Source: a bacterium | GTDB lineage: Bacteria > Eremiobacterota > Eremiobacteria > Baltobacterales > Baltobacteraceae | Direction: 5' to 3' | Length of the DNA: 23,003 nt | NCBI GenBank assembly: GCA_021784715.1 | Contig: JAJYHP010000085.1 | Span: 1-23,003 of the forward strand | Shown here: positions 14,373-20,911 of the stretch, in pieces | How the letters are laid out: the number at the start of each line of letters is the position of its first letter | Numbering within the stretch: position 1 is the stretch's first letter | The notes under the pieces: generated by a model | The model's input: only the letters and a program-made list of their open reading frames with translations | The model's database searches: none | Told to the model about the DNA's origin: nothing | Position numbers and translations under genes: made by a program

Positions 14373-15164
14373 CTTTTCGATTCCGGGCTCGGCGGATTAA
14401 CCGTGCTTCGAGCCGTCCGTGCGGCGCTTCCCGACGAAGAGATCGTCTTTCTCGCCGATCAGGCGCACGTGCCGTATGGCGATCGCTCGGAGGAAGAGCT
14501 TGTCACGCTCCTTCATGCAAACGTCGCGTGGCTCGAAGCGGCGGGCGCCGATGCAATCGTGATGGCCTGTAACACCTCATGTGCCGTCGCGCAACGGCAT
14601 GGCTGGCCGAGCGCGGGCGTTCGCATTCTCGATCTCATCGAGTCGGCGGCGCTCGCCGTCACGCGGCGAGGACTCCGCGATATCGCGGTGATCGCGACCG
14701 CTGCGACCGTTCGCACCGGCGCCTACGGTCACGCATTGCGCGCGCGTGCTCCGGCGATGCGGGTCAACGAGATCGCCGCGCCGGCGCTCGTGCCGCTGGT
14801 CGAGGCGGGCGAAATCGAGGGCGAGGTAGCGCGCCGTGCGGTCGCAGAGGTCTGCGAACGCGTGCCGTCGACCTGCGAAGCGGTGCTGCTGGCATGCACG
14901 CATTTCCCCGTCCTCGACGCGCATTTCGCAGCGGCGCTCGGCCCCAACGTGCTGCGCATCGATCCGGCGATCGTGCAGGCCGAACGCGCGGTCGCGCTGG
15001 CGATCGAAGCGGGCTCACCGCGCGGGAGCGGGGCAACGCGTTGCGTCACCACCGGCGACGGCGCGCGTTTTGCCGCGCAACTCGAGATGATGCTCGGCCC
15101 GGATCCCGCGCGGACTAGTGAAGCAGTGCGTTTGGAATATGGAAGAGATCGAAGAGTACCGTAA
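14364..15164 (+). CDS. murI: Glutamate racemase
   Basis: MurI makes D-glutamate for peptidoglycan. The 266-residue protein has the N-terminal GLFDSGLGG with D6 and S7, PYGDRS near 37-42, the first catalytic cysteine C69 in MACNTSC, and the second cysteine C178 with H180 in LLACTHFP. Length is normal. ATG 14364 starts 3 nt after the amidase stop; an in-frame TAA directly upstream rules out an earlier start. The ribosome site is poor and the start lies in a hairpin, which suggests coupling to amidase translation. The last 50 nt overlap the convergent PAP2-like gene, and the C-terminal tail after about residue 250 is not conserved-looking. Confidence 0.96.
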   Translation: MLGLFDSGLGGLTVLRAVRAALPDEEIVFLADQAHVPYGDRSEEELVTLLHANVAWLEAAGADAIVMACNTSCAVAQRHGWPSAGVRILDLIESAALAVTRRGLRDIAVIATAATVRTGAYGHALRARAPAMRVNEIAAPALVPLVEAGEIEGEVARRAVAEVCERVPSTCEAVLLACTHFPVLDAHFAAALGPNVLRIDPAIVQAERAVALAIEAGSPRGSGATRCVTTGDGARFAAQLEMMLGPDPARTSEAVRLEYGRDRRVP

Positions 15165-15759
15165 CGCTGCCGATGCCGAGGACGGAGCCGCCGATCACCT
15201 GGGCGAGCGTATGCGCGCGTAGATAGACGCGCGCCCATCCCACCATCGGGATGAGGACGAGAAAGGGCAGCGGCGAGCGGCCGTCGAGGAACACGATGAC
15301 CGTTAGCGCAGCCGAGATCGCGAGCGCATGCGTGCTGATCTTCCAGTAGCGCGTGATGACCTGAATGACCGCTCCCGAGACGGCATAGCCGGCCAAAGCC
15401 GCGCGCATGAGCATCGGCGCGTGCGCGGCCCAGAGGACGATCAATCCGAGGATATAGGCAAGCGTAAACGCCGAGAAGACCGACTCGCGCTCGCGACGCT
15501 GCGACATATCGAGGTCGGAGATACGGTCGCTGGCGTAGAGCCAGAAGACGTAGAGCATCGGCAGAAGCGAGGTGAAGGTCGTCGAGAGGAAGAGCAGCTT
15601 CCAAAACTCCAACGTGGAGCGTGCCGTCTGGCTCGATAGGATAACGAAGAGGGCCAGGGCGCAGAGAAACGGGTTGAAGATCGTCGAGAGAATGCGGGCA
15701 AGGTCGCGCCAGACATTCCGGGTGCGCTCGGGGAGTAGATGTACCGAGGGGTCGATCAC
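15115..15759 (-). CDS. PAP2-like membrane phosphatase family protein (degenerate active site)
   Basis: This 214-residue protein has about five to six membrane helices and a PAP2-superfamily pattern near the C-terminus: RYWKISTHALAISAA in place of the PSGH motif, and GWARVYLRAHTLAQVIGG in place of SRxxxxxHxxxD. Both histidines remain, but the final Asp is Gln and the first KxxxxxxRP motif is not evident. It may be a lipid phosphatase of a divergent group or a non-catalytic relative. The GTG start at 15759 is the upstream-most plausible start. It runs convergent with murI (50 nt overlap) and divergent from dxs; the 109 nt between it and dxs show no clear promoter. Confidence 0.8.
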   Translation of the reverse strand: MIDPSVHLLPERTRNVWRDLARILSTIFNPFLCALALFVILSSQTARSTLEFWKLLFLSTTFTSLLPMLYVFWLYASDRISDLDMSQRRERESVFSAFTLAYILGLIVLWAAHAPMLMRAALAGYAVSGAVIQVITRYWKISTHALAISAALTVIVFLDGRSPLPFLVLIPMVGWARVYLRAHTLAQVIGGSVLGIGSVTVLFDLFHIPNALLH

Positions 15760-15868
15760 CCGGCCGAAATGCGACCTAGCGAACCCTCCTCCCTCCGAGA
15801 GCGGTTCTGAGGGCCAGAGTGCCCCGCCGGGGCTTACTCATCCCGCTCACGAATCGGAAGCACGCGAT

Positions 15869-17770
15869 ATGCTCGAAAAAATCAACTCCCCCGCCGATAT
15901 CAAGGGGCTCGACCGCGACGAACTCGCGTTGTTGGCGCGCGAGATCCGCGACCTGCTGGTCGTTACCTGTTCGCGCAACGGCGGGCACCTCGCACCGAAT
16001 CTCGGAGTCGTCGAGCTGACCCTTGCGCTCCATCGCGTCTTCGATGCGCCCCACGATAAGATTCTCTGGGATGTCAGCCACCAGAGCTACGTGCACAAAA
16101 TTCTTACCGGCCGTCGCGAGCTTTTCTCGACGTTGCGACAGGGCGGCGGCATCTCGGGCTTTGCGATGCGCTCCGAATCGCCCTACGATGCATTCGGCGC
16201 CGGGCACGCCAGCACGTCGGTCTCCGCTGCATTAGGGATGGCGATCGCGCGCGACCGCCGCGGCGGCAGCGAGCGCGTGGTCGCGATTCTCGGCGACGGC
16301 GCGCTCACCGGCGGGCTGGCATACGAAGCGCTCAATAATGCCGGGCATCTCCAGAGCAACCTCATCGTCGTGCTCAACGACAACGAGATGTCGATCGCAC
16401 CGAACGTCGGCTCGATCGCCTCGTACCTCTCGGTTCTCCGCAGTAAACCGCTCGTCAATTACGCACGCGAAAAAGCAAAAGACGTGCTGCACCATCTGCC
16501 GTTCGGTGGAACCGCGCGCAAAGCGATCGCGAGCGCAGAGGTTGCGGCGGTGCGTTTCGTCGCTCCGGCGGAGAAGACGGCGGTCATCTTCGAGGAGCTC
16601 GGCTTCCGCTATCTCGGGCCTTTCGACGGGCATCATCTCGAGACGGTCGAGGCGGCACTGCACGCCGCTGCCGGGATCGAGGGCCCGGTGCTCGTGCACG
16701 TTCGTACGGTGAAGGGGAAGGGCTACGAGCCTGCCGAGCGCGATGCGCGGACGTTCCACGGTTGCGGCGCCTTCGATATCGAGAATGGAAAACTCGAAAT
16801 CAAAGAGGGCGCTCGGCCGACGTTCTCCGATGCCTTTGCGCGCGGCCTTATCGAGGTTGCCGAGCGTGACGAACGGGTGCTGGCGATAACCGCAGCGATG
16901 CCCGACGGGACGAAACTCTCGAAATTCGCGCAACGTTTTCCGGAGCGCTATTTCGATGTCGGCATCGCCGAGGCGCATGCCGTCTGTTTCGCCGCCGGCG
17001 CCGCGGCCGACGGCATGCGACCGGTCTGTGCGATCTATTCGACGTTCTTGCAGCGTGCGTACGATCAGATCGTGCACGATGTTGCAGTTCAAGGGCTGCC
17101 GGTGATCTTCGCGCTCGATCGTGCCGGCGTCGTCGGGGATGACGGCCCGACGCATATGGGGCTCTACGATATCGCATATCTGCGAACGCTGCCGAACTTT
17201 ACGATTCTCGCGCCGCGCTCCGAAGAGGAGCTGCGTCCGATGTTGGAGTTCGCGTTGGATTGCGACGGACCGGTAGCGATTCGCTATCCGCGCGGTTCGA
17301 GTAGCGGCCGCGTGCTCGATCCTCCGGCGCCGATCGAGCGTGGAAAGAGCGAGTTGTTGCGCGCCGGGAGCGGCGTCGCGATCTTCGCGCTCGGGAATAC
17401 CGTCGATATCGCGATGGACGCCTATGCGTTGTTGGAGAGCGGTGAATACGGCGATCTTCGCGCTGCGCTGCCGACGATCTATAGCGCGCGCTTCGTCGCG
17501 CCGCTCGACCGCGAGGCGCTCGTCGCGTGCGCGCGGAGCCACGATCTGCTGATCACGCTGGAGGAGCACAGTCTCGCCGGCGGCTTCGGCTCGGCGGTGC
17601 TCGAGGCACTCGCCGATGCCGGCGCGAGCGTGCCGGTCGAACGAATCGGGGTAGGGGAAACCTTTTTGCAGGCCGATACCCAGGCGCGGCAGCGGAGCGC
17701 GGTCGGCCTCGACGCTCGGGCGCTCGCTCGGCGAATAGCCGCCTGCCTTGTAGGGGCTACCGCCTCATGA
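15869..17770 (+). CDS. dxs: 1-deoxy-D-xylulose-5-phosphate synthase
   Basis: Dxs condenses pyruvate and glyceraldehyde-3-phosphate, the first step of the MEP isoprenoid pathway. The 633-residue protein has H40 in GGHLAPNLGVVEL, the SHQSYVHKILTGR segment (70-82), the thiamine-diphosphate motif GDGALTGG (142-149) through LNDNEMSIAPNVG (169-181), the catalytic glutamate E368 in DVGIAEAHAV, and the transketolase C-terminal domain (about 500-625). Length and key residues are normal. ATG 15869 with GGAAG at 15856-15860 is the start; the frame is open to 15572 but that extension is antisense to the PAP2 gene. The secG promoter overlaps the dxs stop codon. Confidence 0.97.
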   Translation: MLEKINSPADIKGLDRDELALLAREIRDLLVVTCSRNGGHLAPNLGVVELTLALHRVFDAPHDKILWDVSHQSYVHKILTGRRELFSTLRQGGGISGFAMRSESPYDAFGAGHASTSVSAALGMAIARDRRGGSERVVAILGDGALTGGLAYEALNNAGHLQSNLIVVLNDNEMSIAPNVGSIASYLSVLRSKPLVNYAREKAKDVLHHLPFGGTARKAIASAEVAAVRFVAPAEKTAVIFEELGFRYLGPFDGHHLETVEAALHAAAGIEGPVLVHVRTVKGKGYEPAERDARTFHGCGAFDIENGKLEIKEGARPTFSDAFARGLIEVAERDERVLAITAAMPDGTKLSKFAQRFPERYFDVGIAEAHAVCFAAGAAADGMRPVCAIYSTFLQRAYDQIVHDVAVQGLPVIFALDRAGVVGDDGPTHMGLYDIAYLRTLPNFTILAPRSEEELRPMLEFALDCDGPVAIRYPRGSSSGRVLDPPAPIERGKSELLRAGSGVAIFALGNTVDIAMDAYALLESGEYGDLRAALPTIYSARFVAPLDREALVACARSHDLLITLEEHSLAGGFGSAVLEALADAGASVPVERIGVGETFLQADTQARQRSAVGLDARALARRIAACLVGATAS

Positions 17771-17776
17771 TAGAAT
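17748..17776 (+). promoter_or_regulatory. Promoter of secG-oppD-oppF
   Basis: -35 TTGTAG (17748-17753) and -10 TAGAAT (17771-17776) have the ideal 17 bp spacing. The promoter lies on the last codons of dxs, and the dxs TGA (17768-17770) directly precedes the -10 box. Transcription would start about 17783, with AGGGAG before the secG ATG. Confidence 0.65.
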
Positions 17777-17814
17777 CCTGAGCCGTACAACCCTCACAGG
17801 GAGTCTGATTTTTC

Positions 17815-18216
17815 ATGCCAGCTAGTGCCGCCACAACGCACCCGCTCCAAGCCGCAGGTGCCGCAGCCCATCACGCCGCTCCGCTCGCGCGAGCGACGAC
17901 GGTGCCCAATCCGCTCGCAGCGCAAGCCGCGCAGAGCGTCCCTGCCGCTATCGCACCGCATACGTGGTTCCAGCAACATGCGAGTTGGCTGACGCACGGT
18001 GTCGCCGGGCTCGCGGTGATCGCCGCGCTCTCGCTGATCGTGCTGCTGGCGATGCAGACGACGAAGAACGAGGGGCTCTCCGGAACGATCGGCGGAAAGG
18101 TCGAATCGGCCTATCGCGGGCGCCTGGGTATGGACGAACAACTTGCGCGTGTTACGGGAATCGTAGCGGTGCTGTTCGTCGCCTCGATGACGATCCTCGC
18201 ACTGACCGGAATCTAG
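17815..18216 (+). CDS. secG: SecG subunit of the Sec translocase
   Basis: SecG assists SecYE in moving proteins across the inner membrane. The SecG core is at about residues 57-132: a first helix ([21 protein letters not shown]), the conserved loop [30 protein letters not shown], and a second helix ([15 protein letters not shown]). What is unusual is an Ala/His/Pro-rich N-terminal extension of about 50 residues, making it 133 residues where many SecG are 70-110. The ATG at 17815 follows AGGGAG by 12 nt. A later start would need a GTG within the extension, so part of it may be non-coding. It is followed by oppD after 11 nt. Confidence 0.88.
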   Translation: MPASAATTHPLQAAGAAAHHAAPLARATTVPNPLAAQAAQSVPAAIAPHTWFQQHASWLTHGVAGLAVIAALSLIVLLAMQTTKNEGLSGTIGGKVESAYRGRLGMDEQLARVTGIVAVLFVASMTILALTGI

Positions 18217-18227
18217 CCGACTCCGCG

Positions 18228-19217
18228 ATGGCGCTGCTCGAGGTCCGCAACCTCCGCACGACCTTTAAAACCGAGGACGGCACGATCACTGCCGTAAACG
18301 GGCTCTCATTCTCTCTCGATGCCGGGCAAACGCTCGGCATCGTCGGTGAATCGGGCTCGGGGAAATCGGTTACCTCGCTTTCGATCATGCGTTTGATCGA
18401 TCGTCCGGGACGCATCGAATCGGGCGAGATTTTTTTCGACGGGCGCGATCTCTTGAAACTTCGCGATGAGGAGATGCGCCGCGTGCGCGGACACCGCATT
18501 GCCATGATCTTCCAGGATCCGATGACCTCGCTGAACCCGGTGCTCACGATCGGCGAACAGATCGCCGAGGTCGTGCGCCTCCATCTCGGACGCAATCACC
18601 GTGAGGCCCGCGAAACGGCGATCGAGATGCTGCGAAAAGTGCGCATTCCGTCGCCGGAGAAGCGCGTCGACGATTATCCGCACCAGTTCTCCGGCGGCAT
18701 GCGCCAACGCGCGATGATCGCGATGGCGCTCTCGTGCAACCCGCAGTTACTGATCGCCGACGAGCCGACGACCGCGCTCGACGTGACGATTCAGGCGCAG
18801 GTGCTCGAACTCATGAACGAACTTCAGCGCGAGACCGGCGCTGCGATCATTCTTATCACGCACGATCTTGGGGTGGTTGCCGAGACCTGTAAGGACGTGC
18901 TGGTTATGTACGGCGGCAACATGGTGGAGTACGGAGACGCAAAACAGATCTTTGCCGAGCCGCGCATGCCGTACACGCAGGGGCTTCTCGCCTCGCTTCC
19001 GCGGCTTGACGCGCCGGCGAACGCGCGCCTGAAACCGATTCCCGGGCAACCGCCGAACCTCCATCGCATGCCGCCGGGTTGTGCGTTTGCTCCGCGCTGC
19101 GCGTACCGCATCGAGCGCTGCGATACGCCGGTTCCGGTGACCGATCTCGGCGGCGGTCATCTCGCTCGCTGTTGGCGTTGCACCGAAACGCTCGTTCCGG
19201 CCGGTGCGGCGCAATGA
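18228..19217 (+). CDS. oppD: Oligopeptide/dipeptide ABC transporter ATPase, OppD/DppD type
   Basis: This 329-residue ATP-binding subunit belongs to a peptide-type ABC importer. Walker A is GESGSGKS (40-47), the Q-loop is Q96 in [10 protein letters not shown], the signature is FSGGM (154-158), Walker B is LLIADEP with E179, and the switch histidine is H212. The C-terminal oligopeptide-ABC extension contains four cysteines in [14 protein letters not shown]...ARCW, a conserved group in this family. ATG 18228 lies after secG; the frame is open upstream as a shadow of secG. OppF follows with an ATGA overlap. No permease or binding protein is in the window, so substrate remains open (peptides, or nickel in related systems). 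Confidence 0.94.
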   Translation: MALLEVRNLRTTFKTEDGTITAVNGLSFSLDAGQTLGIVGESGSGKSVTSLSIMRLIDRPGRIESGEIFFDGRDLLKLRDEEMRRVRGHRIAMIFQDPMTSLNPVLTIGEQIAEVVRLHLGRNHREARETAIEMLRKVRIPSPEKRVDDYPHQFSGGMRQRAMIAMALSCNPQLLIADEPTTALDVTIQAQVLELMNELQRETGAAIILITHDLGVVAETCKDVLVMYGGNMVEYGDAKQIFAEPRMPYTQGLLASLPRLDAPANARLKPIPGQPPNLHRMPPGCAFAPRCAYRIERCDTPVPVTDLGGGHLARCWRCTETLVPAGAAQ

Positions 19218-20206
19218 GCGAGGAGCCTTTGCTCGAGGTCACCGACCTCAAAAAATACTTCCCCGTGAACGCGGGCGTCCTCGGTCGTCACGTCGCCGAC
19301 GTCAAAGCGGTCGACGGGGTGAGTTTTCGCGTCGGCAAGGGCGAGACGTTAGGGCTCGTCGGCGAATCGGGCTCCGGCAAGACGACGATCGGGCGCCTGG
19401 TGCTGAAGTTGCTGCCTGCAACGTCCGGTACGATTCGCTTCGAAGGCCGCGATATCAGCGATATCTCCGCGCGCCAAACGCGCGAACTCCGTCGCCGGAT
19501 GCAGATCATCTTCCAGGATCCTTACGGGAGCCTCAACCCACGCATGACGATCGGCGAGATCGTCAGCGAACCGCTCGCGATTCACGGCCTAGCGAAAGGC
19601 AAGGCACGGATGGAGCGAACGGTCGAGCTCCTGCGCTTGGTCGGGCTTCAATCCTCGCATCTCAATCGCTACCCGAATGAATTCTCGGGCGGCCAACGTC
19701 AACGCGTCGGCATCGCCCGCGCCCTCGCCGTCGAGCCGCAGTTCATCGTCTGCGACGAACCGGTTTCGGCGCTCGATGTCTCGATTCAGGCGCAGGTACT
19801 CAATCTGCTCGAAGACCTGCGCGAGCGGTTGGGGCTGACCTATCTTTTTATCTCGCACGATCTCTCGGTCGTTCGGCACATCTCGACGCGTGTCGCGGTG
19901 CTCTATCTCGGTAAAATCTTCGAAGTCGCCGACCGAGGAGCGCTCTACGAGCATCCGCTCCACCCGTATACGCAGGCGTTACTCGCCGCGATTCCCGTTC
20001 CCGACCCCGCGTTGCAAGGAACGCAGAAACGCGTACTTCTCAGCGGCGATGTCCCGACGGCGATGGCGCCGCCGAGCGGCTGCCGATTTCATCCGCGTTG
20101 CCCCTTTGCATTCGACCGCTGTTCGGTCGAAGAGCCGGCGATGCGCGATACCGGGGGCGGGCATATGGTCGCTTGCCACGCCGTCGAAAACGGTACGATT
20201 CAGTAA
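19214..20206 (+). CDS. oppF: Oligopeptide/dipeptide ABC transporter ATPase, OppF/DppF type
   Basis: This 330-residue second ATPase pairs with OppD to form the heterodimeric motor. Walker A is GESGSGKT (50-57), Q101 lies in [14 protein letters not shown], the signature is FSGGQ (157-161), E182 follows Walker B (FIVCDEP), and the switch histidine is H215. The same Cys-rich C-terminal extension appears ([14 protein letters not shown]...VACH). ATG 19214 overlaps the oppD TGA, indicating coupling. The pair stands without its permease genes, which are presumably elsewhere, and is followed by a strong hairpin. Confidence 0.94.
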   Translation: MSEEPLLEVTDLKKYFPVNAGVLGRHVADVKAVDGVSFRVGKGETLGLVGESGSGKTTIGRLVLKLLPATSGTIRFEGRDISDISARQTRELRRRMQIIFQDPYGSLNPRMTIGEIVSEPLAIHGLAKGKARMERTVELLRLVGLQSSHLNRYPNEFSGGQRQRVGIARALAVEPQFIVCDEPVSALDVSIQAQVLNLLEDLRERLGLTYLFISHDLSVVRHISTRVAVLYLGKIFEVADRGALYEHPLHPYTQALLAAIPVPDPALQGTQKRVLLSGDVPTAMAPPSGCRFHPRCPFAFDRCSVEEPAMRDTGGGHMVACHAVENGTIQ

Positions 20207-20252
20207 TCGTTGCTACTCGCCGCGACGTGAGCCGGCGAATGGCGGATATGGA

Positions 20253-20279
20253 AAGGGCGCATGCGATGCATGCGCCCTT
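20253..20279. terminator. Hairpin between convergent oppF and the H1-like gene
   Basis: A perfect 12-bp stem AAGGGCGCATGC / GCATGCGCCCTT closes a 3-nt GAT loop. It lies between the oppF stop (20206) and the end of the leftward H1-like gene (20302), so it could end both transcripts. The U-tract is short on either side, hence moderate confidence in intrinsic termination. Confidence 0.7.
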
Positions 20280-20301
20280 GACCGAGAACTCCTAGACGGA
20301 G

Positions 20302-20727
20302 CTACTTCGCGGCCTTCTTGCGAGGACGGCCGACTTTGCGACGCCCGGCCGCTTTCTTGCGGGGAGCGGCTGCCTTTTTACGGCCGGCTGCCTTTTTGCG
20401 TCCGGCGGTCTTTTTGCGTCCGGTCGCTTTTTTGCGTCCGGCTGCCTTTTTGCGTCCGGTTGCCTTTTTGCGTCCGGCGGTCTTTTTGCGTCCGGTCGCT
20501 TTTTTGCGTCCGGCTGCCTTCTTGCGTCCGGTTGCCTTTTTGCGTCCGGCTGCTTTCTTGCGTCCGGCGGTCTTTTTACGACCAGCGGTGGCCTTTTTAC
20601 GTCCGGCGGTTTTCTTGCGCGTCGTCTTCTTGGCGACGGCGGCTTTCTTACCGGCGGCTTTACGGCGTGCCTTGCGGCGAGGTTTCTTCTCCATCGTTTC
20701 GCCGTTGGCCATCATATCGTGTTCCAT
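20302..20727 (-). CDS. Lysine-rich histone H1-like / AT-hook DNA-binding protein
   Basis: This 141-residue, extremely basic protein is made almost wholly of six-residue units GRKK(A/T)(A/T), resembling the tail of eukaryotic H1 and bacterial Hc1/AlgP/HctB-type nucleoid proteins. The C-terminal RRKVGRPRKK (about 128-137) is an AT-hook-like GRP motif. It has no globular domain, so it probably binds DNA or RNA as a flexible polycation. The start ATG at 20727 follows AGGAGGA (20737-20731) by 3 nt; M5/M6 are possible alternatives. It is divergent from topA, which fits a joint role in chromosome topology (inference). The unit array makes length variation by slippage likely. Confidence 0.85.
   Translation of the reverse strand: MEHDMMANGETMEKKPRRKARRKAAGKKAAVAKKTTRKKTAGRKKATAGRKKTAGRKKAAGRKKATGRKKAAGRKKATGRKKTAGRKKATGRKKAAGRKKATGRKKTAGRKKAAGRKKAAAPRKKAAGRRKVGRPRKKAAK
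20398..20577. repeat. 18-bp tandem repeat array with 72-bp higher-order duplication
   Basis: The core GCGTCCGG recurs exactly every 18 bp at 20398, 20416, 20434, 20452, 20470, 20488, 20506, 20524, 20542 and 20560. The four-unit block 20398-20469 is repeated at 20470-20541 with one mismatch (at 20521). Diverged units flank the array (20380 and 20578, then a 21-bp step to 20599). It lies inside the H1-like gene and keeps its frame. Confidence 0.92.
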
Positions 20728-20767
20728 GCATCCTCCTCGTCCCCGGGGGACGATTGTCAGAGTGGAT

Positions 20768-20803
20768 AGCGCAATTTATCTTGCGCTTTGAACGCATCTT
20801 AAA
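20768..20803 (-). promoter_or_regulatory. Candidate promoter and operator of the H1-like gene
   Basis: On the minus strand, TTTAAG (20803-20798) and GATAAA (20780-20775) are 17 bp apart. The -10 is framed exactly by a perfect inverted repeat, AGCGCAA (20768-20774) and TTGCGCT (20781-20787). A protein bound here would occlude the -10 box. The hexamers are only partial matches. Confidence 0.5.
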
Positions 20804-20874
20804 GGATTTCGCCGATTTATGCAAATACGCGCGCACGAGCGGCGTGCGAAGTTCGCGCGAACCCGCGCAACGTT

Positions 20875-20904
20875 TTGGGGAGACCTTGACCCCGGGGGTA
20901 TACT
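20875..20904 (+). promoter_or_regulatory. Promoter of topA
   Basis: TATACT (20899-20904) is a good -10, with TTGGGG (20875-20880) as a weak -35 at 18 bp. A nearby TTGACC (20886-20891) is only 7 bp away and cannot serve. The transcript should begin at about 20911, next to the GTG start at 20912, so topA is probably read from a leaderless message. Confidence 0.6.
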
Positions 20905-20911
20905 TAGGCCC

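Noticed and set aside
15572..15868. N-terminal extension of dxs
   Set aside because: Antisense to the PAP2-like gene; Dxs family starts match ATG 15869, which has a ribosome site.
20398..20577. Possible CRISPR array
   Set aside because: Units are 18 bp and contiguous with no unique spacers, and they keep a coding frame.
20318..20791. Plus-strand open frame of FLRPA repeats
   Set aside because: It is the antisense shadow of the lysine-rich repeat gene, which has a ribosome site and an AT-hook end.
20886..20891. TTGACC as the -35 box of topA
   Set aside because: Only 7 bp from the TATACT -10 box, too close for a sigma-70-type promoter.
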